Of a DNA stretch of 64,000 nt, positions 17,865 to 26,055 are shown in pieces. The position numbers and the translations under genes were made by a program. The notes beneath the pieces were generated by a model. The model did not search any database, had not been told where the DNA came from, and was given only the letters and a program-made list of their open reading frames with translations. Position 1 is the first letter of the stretch, and each line of letters starts with the position of its first letter. The DNA is from Kitasatospora atroaurantiaca (GTDB taxonomy: Bacteria > Actinomycetota > Actinomycetes > Streptomycetales > Streptomycetaceae), in assembly GCF_007828955.1 (NCBI RefSeq), contig NZ_VIVR01000001.1:6820001-6884000 (forward strand), given 5' to 3'.

Positions 17865-18323
17865 ATGATCACCACCGAAGAACCCCTCGCGTCGGCGGGC
17901 CGCGGACTTTCCGGTGCGACGGCCGTCCCCCGGCAGCGCGCACTGTGTGCGATGCCGGTGGCTCCGGAGTCGGTGCCGGTGCTTCGGCGGTTCGCCCGGC
18001 ACCTGGCGGGGTGCTGGCAGCTGCCCGAGGCGGTCGCGGAGGCGTTGTCCGTGGTGGTCACCGAGCTGGTCACCAATGTGCTCCTGCACAGTGGCAGCCC
18101 GAACGTCGTTCTGCTGCTCGTCCTGGACGGTGTCGCGGTCACCGCCGAGGTGCGGGACGGCGGCCGCTGGAAGCGGCGCCGGACACCGCGCACCGAGCGG
18201 GCCGACGCGGACGCCCGGTGCGGGCGGGGGCTGCAGCTGGTGGAGGCGTACGCGGCGCAGTGCACCGTGTCCGCGGGTCGGGCGGGGACCCGTGTGTCGG
18301 CGGTGTTCCCGCTCGCTACGTAA
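17865..18323 (+). CDS. Anti-sigma-factor-type serine kinase (HATPase_c_2)
   Basis: 152 residues carrying a GHKL ATP-binding domain: N-box VVTELVTNVLLHS (about residues 63-75), D-box VRDGG and glycine-rich CGRGLQLVEAY. It resembles RsbW/SpoIIAB-like kinases, which are very numerous in Streptomyces and phosphorylate anti-sigma antagonists. No sigma factor or antagonist is adjacent. ATG 17865 is chosen by AGGAGCT 5 nt before it. Confidence 0.82.
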   Translation: MITTEEPLASAGRGLSGATAVPRQRALCAMPVAPESVPVLRRFARHLAGCWQLPEAVAEALSVVVTELVTNVLLHSGSPNVVLLLVLDGVAVTAEVRDGGRWKRRRTPRTERADADARCGRGLQLVEAYAAQCTVSAGRAGTRVSAVFPLAT

Positions 18324-18425
18324 GGGCACGTATTTAAATCCGCAGATGTTGGCATCCGTTTGGTTCCGCCAAAGGATTTGCCGGAAGTCAAACAAAATCG
18401 CACAGGAACTAAAATAGCGGCGCAC
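18324..18425. other. AT-rich intergenic island
   Basis: About 100 bp after the kinase stop with runs such as GTATTTAAATCC and AAACAAAATCG, strikingly AT-rich against its >70% GC surroundings. No ORF with coding composition is seen. It may hold the 3' region of the kinase transcript, a promoter, or foreign DNA. Confidence 0.5.
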
Positions 18426-18469
18426 GTGCCGTAGGACTGCCCGGTCGACGGGTGGCTTCCCGCATACCG

Positions 18470-18510
18470 CCCGCCGGGCCGCCTCAACGGGGGTGAGGCG
18501 GCCCGGCGGG
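18470..18510. terminator. Strong bidirectional hairpin terminator
   Basis: A 17-bp perfect stem (CCCGCCGGGCCGCCTCA, paired at 18494-18510) with a 7-nt loop, followed by TTCTCG. It separates the convergent kinase and amine oxidase genes. Confidence 0.8.
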
Positions 18511-18586
18511 TTCTCGATGTCAGGCCGGGCCGGTGCTGCCGCCGCTCCCGTCGGTCCGCCGGCGGCTCAGGCCACCGGATGATGCG

Positions 18587-20272
18587 TCAGACCTCGCCGG
18601 TGGTCAGGCTCTTCGAGTCGGGAACCTGCTGGACGGGCATCCGGACGGCCCGCCTGCCGTTGGCGATCCACTCGTACGCCCACTCGGCGGACATCAGCGC
18701 GCCCTCCTGCCAGCCGGGCAGCGCGGACACCTGGTCGCCGATCACGAAGAAGTTGTCCTGGCCCTGGGGGTAGATCAGCGTCGAGTACAGCTTCTTGTGC
18801 TCCGGGTCGTCCCGGCGCCAGTCGGCCCACGCGCCCAGCTGGTAGGGCACCTTGTGCCACGCGATCGACATGCCCAGCCGGTTGGGGACGACCGAGTTGC
18901 TTGCGAACTCGTCGTGCAGCTTCGTCGCAGCCGTGCGTGCCACGCTCAGCCGCTCCTCGTGCGGGCGGTTGCCGAGCGTGACCGCGTCCTTGTAGGAGTT
19001 GTAGGCGCCGGTCATCGTGCCCTTGTCGGAGGGCGAGAAGTAGTCGTTGGACGGGTACCAGATCTGCTGGATCTCGTGGTCGATCCGGCTGATGCCACCG
19101 AAGATCTGGTACCTCTCCGACTCCCAGAAGCGCCGGTTGGCCTGCCAGCCGACCTTGCACGCGGCCGCGAACGGCATGTCCCGGACGGCCGACCGGAAGT
19201 CGTCGGAGAAGTTGTAGAGCGTGACCTGCCTGCGCAGCACGGAGACCGGGATGTTGCTCAGGCAGTAGTCGAACCGCTGGACCCGGTTGGTGCCGTTGTC
19301 GGTCCAGCCGACGTTCACCCCGTTGCCGTCCAACTGGATGCCGTAGACCGGCGAGTTGAACGCGATCGTGCCGCTCGGCAGCGCGGCGGCCGCATAGCGC
19401 CAGATGTTGTCCATTCCGCCGACCGGCTGGAACGAGGTGGTGTGCCAGTGCAGGCCGGAGTCCTGGTAGAAACCGCGCGTCCAGAACTCGCTCGCGAGCA
19501 GGTCCTTGAAGAGCAGCGGATCGACCGGCTCCTCCACCTGCAGGACGGTCGGGGTCTTGGCCAGACCGGAGCGGGTGGAGCCGAGGTAGCTCTTGTCGGT
19601 CTTGTCGAGTTCGCCGAACTCGACAAGGAGCTTCATGAACTGGTCGCGCTGGGCTGGGGTCAGTCCGTCCTCGGTCTGGGTCCCCTTCTGCACGGCCTGG
19701 GCGAGGAACTGGGCTATGTAGCCACGGGTGTCGTTGGCGATCCGGCGGTTGGGCTTGGTCGCGCCCCGCCACGCCTTGTCGGTCTGGTACAGGTTGGCTG
19801 TGGTGGTGTGGATGTACGGCTCGAGCGGGACCTTGAGTCTGCGGCAGAAGTCGATGACCCGCTGGTGGACGTACGGGATGCGGCCTGCGCCGAGGTTGAG
19901 GTAGAGGTTCTGGTCGAACTGGCAGGACTGGGTACGGACCGAGCCGTCGTCCCAGACCTCGGTGACCTGGTCGCCGGGGCGTGCGGTGAGCGTGCGGCCA
20001 CCGACCCGGCCCTGGGCCTCCAGGACGGTCACCTGGTAGCCCGCCTCCGAGAACTTGAGCGCGGCCGCCAGGCCGGCGGGGCCGGCGCCGAGGATCGCCA
20101 CCGTCTTCCCGTTGCCCGCCTTCCTGGCCGGTCTCGTCAGCCCGTCGGTGGCGGGTGCGGCCGTCGCCGGCACGGCTCCGGTCATGACCTGCAGCAGCGT
20201 CGCCGAAGTGGCGGCGGCGCCGGCCATGCTCAGGAACCTGCGACGCGATGTGGCCTCGTCCGACTGATCCAT
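18587..20272 (-). CDS. TAT-exported flavin amine oxidase
   Basis: 561 residues. The twin-arginine signal SRRRFLSMAG at about residues 9-18 precedes a hydrophobic stretch and an Ala-rich cleavage region, so export in folded form with FAD is expected. The FAD Rossmann motif is VAILGAGPAGLAAALKFSEA with RVGGRT (about 60-95). The C-terminal FAD-binding segment (GDQVSALPGWQEGALMSAEWA) and HWHTTSFQPVGGMDNIW belong to the L-amino-acid/monoamine oxidase family, which deaminates amines or amino acids and yields H2O2. ATG 20272 is chosen by GGAGGAG; a frame 8 codons longer exists. The substrate is unknown. Confidence 0.9.
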   Translation of the reverse strand: MDQSDEATSRRRFLSMAGAAATSATLLQVMTGAVPATAAPATDGLTRPARKAGNGKTVAILGAGPAGLAAALKFSEAGYQVTVLEAQGRVGGRTLTARPGDQVTEVWDDGSVRTQSCQFDQNLYLNLGAGRIPYVHQRVIDFCRRLKVPLEPYIHTTTANLYQTDKAWRGATKPNRRIANDTRGYIAQFLAQAVQKGTQTEDGLTPAQRDQFMKLLVEFGELDKTDKSYLGSTRSGLAKTPTVLQVEEPVDPLLFKDLLASEFWTRGFYQDSGLHWHTTSFQPVGGMDNIWRYAAAALPSGTIAFNSPVYGIQLDGNGVNVGWTDNGTNRVQRFDYCLSNIPVSVLRRQVTLYNFSDDFRSAVRDMPFAAACKVGWQANRRFWESERYQIFGGISRIDHEIQQIWYPSNDYFSPSDKGTMTGAYNSYKDAVTLGNRPHEERLSVARTAATKLHDEFASNSVVPNRLGMSIAWHKVPYQLGAWADWRRDDPEHKKLYSTLIYPQGQDNFFVIGDQVSALPGWQEGALMSAEWAYEWIANGRRAVRMPVQQVPDSKSLTTGEV

Positions 20273-20489
20273 CGTGTGCTCCTCCAGGAGTGTCAACTGA
20301 AGCCTGACTTCGGACAGTTACTGGAATAGCACCCGAGGGGACGTCATCTGGTTTGTATGCGGATATTCCGCTGGTCCTTTCCTCCTTTCGGGTGAACGGT
20401 CGATTATCGGTCGAGGGGGATGGGTAGTTGAGCGGATGCTCCGACGCGCGATCGACGCCGTGCGACAACTCCCGGACGTGGTTGCGGAA

Positions 20490-22247
20490 TCAGCCGCAGT
20501 GCACGGCCCGGTTGCCGAGGGTGCTCGACGTGGTGGCCGTAACCCCACCCCATACGATGCTGCCGAACCCGGTGATACAGGTGGACGCGGCACTGACCTT
20601 CACCGGCCCGGCGAACTTGGCGAAGTTGCCCTCGTCGGTGCTGGTGGTCCCCGACACCTTGGTGCAGCTGTTGGACGCCGAGGTGTTGCTGCAGCGGCTG
20701 ATGCTCGCCTTGACGACGGAGGCCGTGCCGTAGCCGCTGTTCGCCGTCTTGATGGTGGCCGCGCAGTTGTTGCCGGTGGAGTTGTCGAAATACAGGTAGA
20801 AGTAGCCGAAGATCACCCCCTCACTGGTCTTGACCGGGTAGCTGTCGACCAGGCCTCCGGTGCACCCGTAGGCCGAGGCCGTGGTGGCGGGGGAGGCGGG
20901 TACCTGCGCGGGGGGCGTTGCGCCTGCCTTGCTGCCGCCTGTGGCGGTGGACGGCGTGGTGGTGGCCGCGGCCTTGCCGCTCGCCGCGGCGCCGGCCGAA
21001 GCGGCAGCGGAGGAGGGAGCGGAGGTGGCTCCGGGGGTCGCCGGGGTGTTGGCCGGCGCGGAGCCGGCCGTACCGGCGACGGGGGCGTCGCCGAGGTCGG
21101 AGGTGGAGCCGACGGGGACGGCGCCGGAGTGGCTCGAGCCCCCCGCCTTGGTCCGGCCGCCGCCGTCCGCCCCGGTGCTCTGGCCGCCGACCGCCCAGAC
21201 GGTGCCGCCGACCAGCGCCAGGACGAGTGCAGCGCTCCCGGCCACCAGCCCGGCCCGACGGCTCGAGGGCCTGCGCCACCAGGGCTCCGGCTCGAACTCG
21301 TCGAAGGGCGTGAAGACGGGCGCGGCCGTGGCCATGGCGGCGGGCACGAGCCTCGGCTGTACGGCAACTGCCGCTGCCGACGCTGCGGGGAAGCCGGACG
21401 CGGCCGCCGCCCCGATCTCCGGTGCCAACGCGTCCAGGAGCGCCGCGACTTCGCCGGCACTCGCCGGCCGCTCCTCGGGGAACTTCGCCAGCAGCCGAAG
21501 GACGAGCTCGTCCAGCCCGGCGGGAATGCCGGCCCGGTGCCGGCTCGGCGCCGCCGGCGTCCCCCGCAGATGTGCCCCGAACTGGACGGACGCCTCCAGG
21601 TGCCCGAACGGGGTTGCGCCGGTGAGCAGTTGGTAGAGGAGGCAGCCGAGGGAGTACAGGTCGCTGCGGTGGTCGACCTCCCCGTCGCCGCGGACCTGCT
21701 CCGGCGACATCCACGGGACACTGCCCAGGGCGGTGTTGGCTCCGCTGAGCCGCTGCGGCCCCGGTGCTGCGGGGTGGAGCCAGGCGCTCCCGAGGTCGAG
21801 GACCTTCACCGTCCCGTCGTCGGCGAGCACGAGGGTGGCGGGCTTGATGTCGCCGTGCACCAGCCCGGCCGCGTGCGCCGCCTCCAGCCCGGCGCAGACC
21901 TGGCGGACCCAGTCCGTGGCGCGGGCCGGGTCCGGCACACCGCCGGCGGTCAGGACCTCGTCCAGGCTGCGTCCGGCCACGGGCTCCATGACCACGAACG
22001 CGCTGCCGCCGTCATGCCCGAAGTCGTGGACGGTCACCACATGCGGGTTGTCCGGCAGCGCGGCTGCGGCGCGGGCCTCCCGTTCGAGCCGCTGAGTGTC
22101 CTCGGGGGAGAGGTCGGAGCCTGCGAAGACCTTGACCGTCACGGTGCGGCCGAGCTCCCGGTCGTACGCGCTCCACACGACTCCCGCGCCGCCGGAGCTC
22201 AGGTGTTCCACCAGCTCGTAGCGCCCGCTGAGCAGCTGACCCTCCAT
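20490..22247 (-). CDS. Membrane Ser/Thr protein kinase (Pkn type)
   Basis: 585 residues. The kinase domain spans 9-270 with ATP loop LSSGGAGVVW, Lys39, catalytic HGDIKP (D133, K135) and metal loop DLG (151-153) instead of DFG. The usual Asn five residues after the catalytic Asp is Thr138, so activity may be reduced. A transmembrane helix at 332-353 separates it from an Ala/Thr/Gly-rich linker (360-475) and an extracellular C-terminal domain of about 105 residues with four or more Cys that could sense a ligand. Its 3' end lies beside the amine oxidase promoter region. Targets are unknown. Confidence 0.92.
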   Translation of the reverse strand: MEGQLLSGRYELVEHLSSGGAGVVWSAYDRELGRTVTVKVFAGSDLSPEDTQRLEREARAAAALPDNPHVVTVHDFGHDGGSAFVVMEPVAGRSLDEVLTAGGVPDPARATDWVRQVCAGLEAAHAAGLVHGDIKPATLVLADDGTVKVLDLGSAWLHPAAPGPQRLSGANTALGSVPWMSPEQVRGDGEVDHRSDLYSLGCLLYQLLTGATPFGHLEASVQFGAHLRGTPAAPSRHRAGIPAGLDELVLRLLAKFPEERPASAGEVAALLDALAPEIGAAAASGFPAASAAAVAVQPRLVPAAMATAAPVFTPFDEFEPEPWWRRPSSRRAGLVAGSAALVLALVGGTVWAVGGQSTGADGGGRTKAGGSSHSGAVPVGSTSDLGDAPVAGTAGSAPANTPATPGATSAPSSAAASAGAAASGKAAATTTPSTATGGSKAGATPPAQVPASPATTASAYGCTGGLVDSYPVKTSEGVIFGYFYLYFDNSTGNNCAATIKTANSGYGTASVVKASISRCSNTSASNSCTKVSGTTSTDEGNFAKFAGPVKVSAASTCITGFGSIVWGGVTATTSSTLGNRAVHCG

Positions 22248-22510
22248 GGCACTTTCCCTCTCCCTCAGCCGCCCAGGTGGTCGGCGGAGGGAGCTCTCTG
22301 CTCCGTCTCCGACTCTCCAACCGCAAGGCTCATCAGATGATCGGTCAGAAACCTATCGGCATCGTTCGACCGGACGCGAACCGGTGCGGCCCGTCCCGCC
22401 GTTCCTCCATGAGATTCGAACGCATCGTCCGTGTCCCGTACATGGACCGAGCCGGCAGCGGCTCTGCGGCACGCCGAACCGCAGGTAGGGCCGTGTGATC
22501 TCATAGGGCG

Positions 22511-23002
22511 ATGCAGCAGCATCGCAGGTCGGCATGGATATGGGCAGCGGCGGTCGCGGCATCCATAGCCCTGGCAGTGGTCGGTGGATTCGCCCTGTTC
22601 GGTGGGTTTTCCGCCGGGTGCGGCGGCCAGGAGGGGCGACTCGCCGCCCTGCAGGAACTCGACCTCTTCCGGAAGGCGCCGGAGGGCTCACGGCCTGTCG
22701 CCGGCCAGGAAGTCAGCGCGAACTGCGTGGAGGATTCGGGCGATGCCTGGATGGAGGCCTCGCTGGACTACACCTACGACGGTGACGCCACAAAGGTCCT
22801 GGACCACTACCGGGCCACGCTGCCCGGGCTGGGCTGGCGGCAGGTCGCCTCGCCGCGCGTCGGGGAGACGTGCTTCGAGCGTGAGACCGGGGCCGGCCGG
22901 GCGGCTGCCCGGATCAGGTTCGCCGATCTGAACCTGCAGGACCGGACCTACCGCGTCTTCGCCGTGGCCGCGGTCGACGGGGACGGCAGCTGTTCGGACT
23001 GA
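22511..23002 (+). CDS. Membrane-anchored or secreted protein of unknown function
   Basis: 163 residues: a short basic N-terminus, one hydrophobic segment (WIWAAAVAASIALAVVGGFALF, 9-30), then a soluble extracytoplasmic domain with conserved-looking Cys37, Cys72, Cys121 and a DYTYDGDATKVLDHYRATLPGLGW strand-helix. This resembles small actinobacterial exported proteins without known role. The RBS is weak (AGGG). Confidence 0.7.
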   Translation: MQQHRRSAWIWAAAVAASIALAVVGGFALFGGFSAGCGGQEGRLAALQELDLFRKAPEGSRPVAGQEVSANCVEDSGDAWMEASLDYTYDGDATKVLDHYRATLPGLGWRQVASPRVGETCFERETGAGRAAARIRFADLNLQDRTYRVFAVAAVDGDGSCSD

Positions 23003-23318
23003 CGGCGGCGGGCATCGCTGGCACAACGAAATCCGAAGCAGGAAGGCGCCGGAAGCAATGGATTCGTAGGTTACCCCCGGGTTTACCTACTGAAAACATT
23101 GCTCAGCACTTGCGCTGCCTCGGTGTCTCCGACAGTATCTGTCATCGGCCGGGCCGTCCCGGGCGGGTGAACCACCGGGCGGCACCGTACGCCTCGACGC
23201 CGGGACGCGCAACGGGCACACCCGTTCACTCCTCCGGCAACCCCCGCCACGAGCAAGCCGCCACAAGTACGCCGTTCGAGGCCACCTCTCATTCACCTAC
23301 CTCGAAGGCAAGGCAGAG
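23003..23318. other. 316-bp gap upstream of the purine permease
   Basis: No coding frame with good composition. It contains an interrupted inverted repeat, GTAGGT (23066-23071) and ACCTAC (23085-23090), around a CCCCCGGG centre in a locally AT-richer stretch. It could be the promoter/operator of the permease or a terminator of the preceding gene. No riboswitch consensus was recognised. Confidence 0.4.
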
Positions 23319-24743
23319 ATGGCACAGACCGCCCCGCGCCGAAGAACCCCGTTCTCGAAGCACCCCGTGGACGAGGTCCTCCCCCTTCCGCAACTCTCGC
23401 TCTACGGCCTCCAGCACGTCCTGGCGTTCTACGCCGGCGCGGTGGTCGTCCCGATCATCCTGGGCAACGCGCTCGGCCTCTCCTCCCGGGAACTGGTCTA
23501 TCTGATCAACGCGGACCTGCTCACCGCCGGCATCGCCTCGATCATCCAGGCCTGGGGCTTCTGGCGGATCGGCGCCCGGCTGCCCCTGGTCCAGGGAGCC
23601 ACCTTCACCGCGGTCTCCCCGATGATCGCGATCGGCCAGGGCGCAGGCGGCGGTACGGCCGGCCTGCTCGTGGTCTACGGGGCCGTCATCACGGGCGGTG
23701 TCGCCACCTTCCTGTTCGCGCCGTTCGTCGGCAGGCTGGCGAAGTACTTCCCGCCGATCGTCACCGGGACGCTCCTGACCGTCATCGGCATCGTGCTCAT
23801 CCCGGTGGCACTGCAGGACGTCGGCGGCGGCCCCGACCTGATCGGCGGCCCCCGCTACGGTGACCCGACCAACCTCGCCTACGCGGGCGGGACCCTGCTG
23901 TTCATCCTGCTGATCGCGCGCTTCGGCAGCGCGTTCCTCAGCAGCATCGCGGTACTGCTCGGCCTGGTCGGCGGCACCCTGGTCGCCCACCTGCTCGGGG
24001 ACGCGAGCCTGGACGCCGTCGGCGAGGCCGACTGGCTCGGCGTCAGCACCCCCTTCCACTACGGCATGCCGCAGTTCCAGCTCTTCCCGATGCTGGCGAT
24101 GGTGGTGGTCATGCTGATCACGATGGTGGAGACCACGGGCGACGTCTATGCCATGGGCGAGATCACCGGCCGGGAGGTCGACGGCGAGACGGTCGGCCGG
24201 GCGCTGCGCGCGGACGGTGTGGCCACGGTGCTCGGCGGGCTGCTCAACTCCTTCCCGTACGTGGCCTTCGCCGAGAACATCGGCCTGGTCCGGATCGCCC
24301 GGGTCAAGAGCCGGTTCGTGGTGGTCGCCGCGGGTGTCTTCATGATCCTGCTGGGCCTGCTGCCCAAGGCCGGAGCGGTGGTCGCCTCCGTCCCGCACCC
24401 GGTGCTCGGTGGGGCGGCGGTCGCGATGTTCGGGATGGTCGCCACGGTCGGCATCCAGATCCTCGGCAAGGTCGACCTGCGCGAGGAGCGCAACGCCCTG
24501 ATCCTGGCCGTCAGCCTCGGCGCGGCGATGCTGCCCACCACGGTGGAACCGCTCTTCGACCGGATGCCGACCGAGGTCCGCGCCGTCCTGGGCAGCGGGA
24601 TCACGCTGGGCAGCATCACCGCGGTCCTGCTGAACCTCTTCTTCCAGGTGTTCAACGAGCGCCGGGCGCTGGAGGACATCGACTGGGACGGCATCGGTGA
24701 GGCCGACGAGGGCTGGGAGCACGACAACGCAGCCGTCCGATGA
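23319..24743 (+). CDS. NCS2-family xanthine/uric acid-type permease
   Basis: 474 residues with about 12-14 hydrophobic segments. Family signatures are LVQGATFTAVSPM (TM3), MVETTGDVYAMGEI (TM8; the ETTGD motif of purine rather than uracil carriers) and LNSFPYVAFAENIGLVRI (TM10). It is expected to import xanthine, urate or a related purine by proton symport. The stop overlaps the start of the following HTH gene (ATGA), forming a two-gene operon. Confidence 0.9.
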   Translation: MAQTAPRRRTPFSKHPVDEVLPLPQLSLYGLQHVLAFYAGAVVVPIILGNALGLSSRELVYLINADLLTAGIASIIQAWGFWRIGARLPLVQGATFTAVSPMIAIGQGAGGGTAGLLVVYGAVITGGVATFLFAPFVGRLAKYFPPIVTGTLLTVIGIVLIPVALQDVGGGPDLIGGPRYGDPTNLAYAGGTLLFILLIARFGSAFLSSIAVLLGLVGGTLVAHLLGDASLDAVGEADWLGVSTPFHYGMPQFQLFPMLAMVVVMLITMVETTGDVYAMGEITGREVDGETVGRALRADGVATVLGGLLNSFPYVAFAENIGLVRIARVKSRFVVVAAGVFMILLGLLPKAGAVVASVPHPVLGGAAVAMFGMVATVGIQILGKVDLREERNALILAVSLGAAMLPTTVEPLFDRMPTEVRAVLGSGITLGSITAVLLNLFFQVFNERRALEDIDWDGIGEADEGWEHDNAAVR

Positions 24744-25456
24744 ACCGGGATGACGCGCACGTGTCCGGACCCCCCTTCTCTCCCGCCGAGGCCCGAGCGG
24801 CCCGGCTCCGGATTGGTATGACGACCGATCAGGTCGCCGCTGCCATGGCGCAGTTGGGCATGGGCCAGCCGGCCGGGCTGGTGGAGGCCTGGGAGTTGGG
24901 CACGCGGGCACCGTCCGAGATCCAACTGTTCGCCCTGGCGGACGCCCTGTGGTGTCCGACGCCCGTCCTGATGGCCGTCCGCCCCAGATCGCTCCAGGAG
25001 CACCGTCTGGCCAGGCAGCTCACCCGGGAACGGCTGGCCCACCGCCTCGGCATGGAGCCGCACGTCTACGCCAGGGCGGAGACCGAGCACCACTGGACCG
25101 GTGACGAGCAGCAGACCAGGGTGCTGGCGGAGGCACTCGGCCTGCAGCCCGACGAGGTGCTGGACGTCATCGGGCAGGGCACGGAGCTGATCGAACGGCT
25201 GAAGCAGGCCGTCGAAGGTCGGTGGAAGAGCCATGTCGGGCCCCTGGCGGACTTCCTCGGCGTGGACGAGAAGCACGTGGCGTACGCACTCCGCGTCCTG
25301 CACCAGGAGTACGCCCAGTTCACCGAGCGCTACATGGGCCACCTGGTCGCCCGCTCCGGCGACTCCAGGCTGAAGGAGATCGCCACCGAGCGGGCGCGCT
25401 GGCTGCGCCGCCTGCCGGAGCACTTCTGGGAGCTCGCCGACCGGGCGGGGGCCTGA
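24740..25456 (+). CDS. XRE-type helix-turn-helix protein coupled to the purine permease
   Basis: 238 residues with two HTH-like segments (RIGMTTDQVAAAMAQLGMGQPAG..VEAWE at about 22-52, and RLTRERLAHRLGMEPHVYARAE at about 90-115) and a helical C-terminus (HVAYALRVLHQEYAQFTERYMGHL). The start lies inside the permease stop (ATGA), so the pair is co-translated. It may regulate purine uptake, but no effector site can be named. Confidence 0.75.
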   Translation: MNRDDAHVSGPPFSPAEARAARLRIGMTTDQVAAAMAQLGMGQPAGLVEAWELGTRAPSEIQLFALADALWCPTPVLMAVRPRSLQEHRLARQLTRERLAHRLGMEPHVYARAETEHHWTGDEQQTRVLAEALGLQPDEVLDVIGQGTELIERLKQAVEGRWKSHVGPLADFLGVDEKHVAYALRVLHQEYAQFTERYMGHLVARSGDSRLKEIATERARWLRRLPEHFWELADRAGA

Positions 25457-25460
25457 GAGC

Positions 25461-25585
25461 AGGCAGCCGAGTGACCACCACAGGGGCGCGGGGAACTGCG
25501 CGAAGCGGAAGACTGCAGGCCCTAGCCTTCCGATCTCGCGCAGTTCCTCGCGCCCCTGGGATGCCCCATCCTGATCGGCTGCCCA
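25461..25585. repeat. Dispersed hairpin element, copy A
   Basis: Left arm CAGGGGCGCGGGGAACTG... at 25481-25503 pairs with 25536-25558. Conserved flank GGCAGCCGAGTGACCACCA precedes it and GGGATGCCCCATCCTGATCG follows. It lies between the convergent HTH and Nudix genes, where it can serve as a bidirectional terminator. Confidence 0.8.
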
Positions 25586-25603
25586 ACCTGCGTGCAGAGC
25601 GTC

Positions 25604-26044
25604 TCAACCGATGGTGTAGCGGAACGCGCCGTCCGGCGCCGGGTGGCCGGGCAGCCAGCTGCCGAGCACCAGGCCGGACGGGTGGAACATCGGGCTGGGC
25701 AGTGCATCGACCGGGAAGCGCTCCCAGCCCGCGCAGGCGTGCGGCTCGGTCACGGCGGCCGGATCATCGGTGGGCGGGGCGAGCACGGCGGCCGTCAGCC
25801 GCGGGAAGCCCAGCTGGTGGTCCAGCAGGACGGCGAGCACCCGCATCTGCTCGGCGGGCAGCACGATGCCGGTCTCCTCGGCGAGCTCGCGCGCGGCCGC
25901 CTGCTCGAAGGACTCCCCGGGCTGGTCCACCTTCCCGCCGGGCAGGCTCCAGGTCGGCGTCTCACCCGCGGTGATCCGCCGGCCGAGGAGGACCCGCCCG
26001 TCGGCGGTGGGCACGATCACTCCGGCGCCGAGCATGGGTGGCAT
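25604..26044 (-). CDS. Nudix hydrolase
   Basis: 146 residues. The Nudix box is GGKVDQPGESFEQAAARELA followed by EETGI (about 37-60), with one extra residue before the first Glu compared with the strict consensus but an intact RELAEE metal site. It hydrolyses a nucleoside diphosphate linked to another moiety; the substrate is not predictable. It begins 11 nt after the SDR gene stop on the same strand, so the two are probably an operon. Confidence 0.85.
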   Translation of the reverse strand: MPPMLGAGVIVPTADGRVLLGRRITAGETPTWSLPGGKVDQPGESFEQAAARELAEETGIVLPAEQMRVLAVLLDHQLGFPRLTAAVLAPPTDDPAAVTEPHACAGWERFPVDALPSPMFHPSGLVLGSWLPGHPAPDGAFRYTIG

Positions 26045-26055
26045 CGCGGTCTCTC

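Noticed and set aside
23003..23318. Purine riboswitch before the NCS2 permease
   Set aside because: No conserved three-way-junction core could be recognised; the only structure is a short interrupted inverted repeat.
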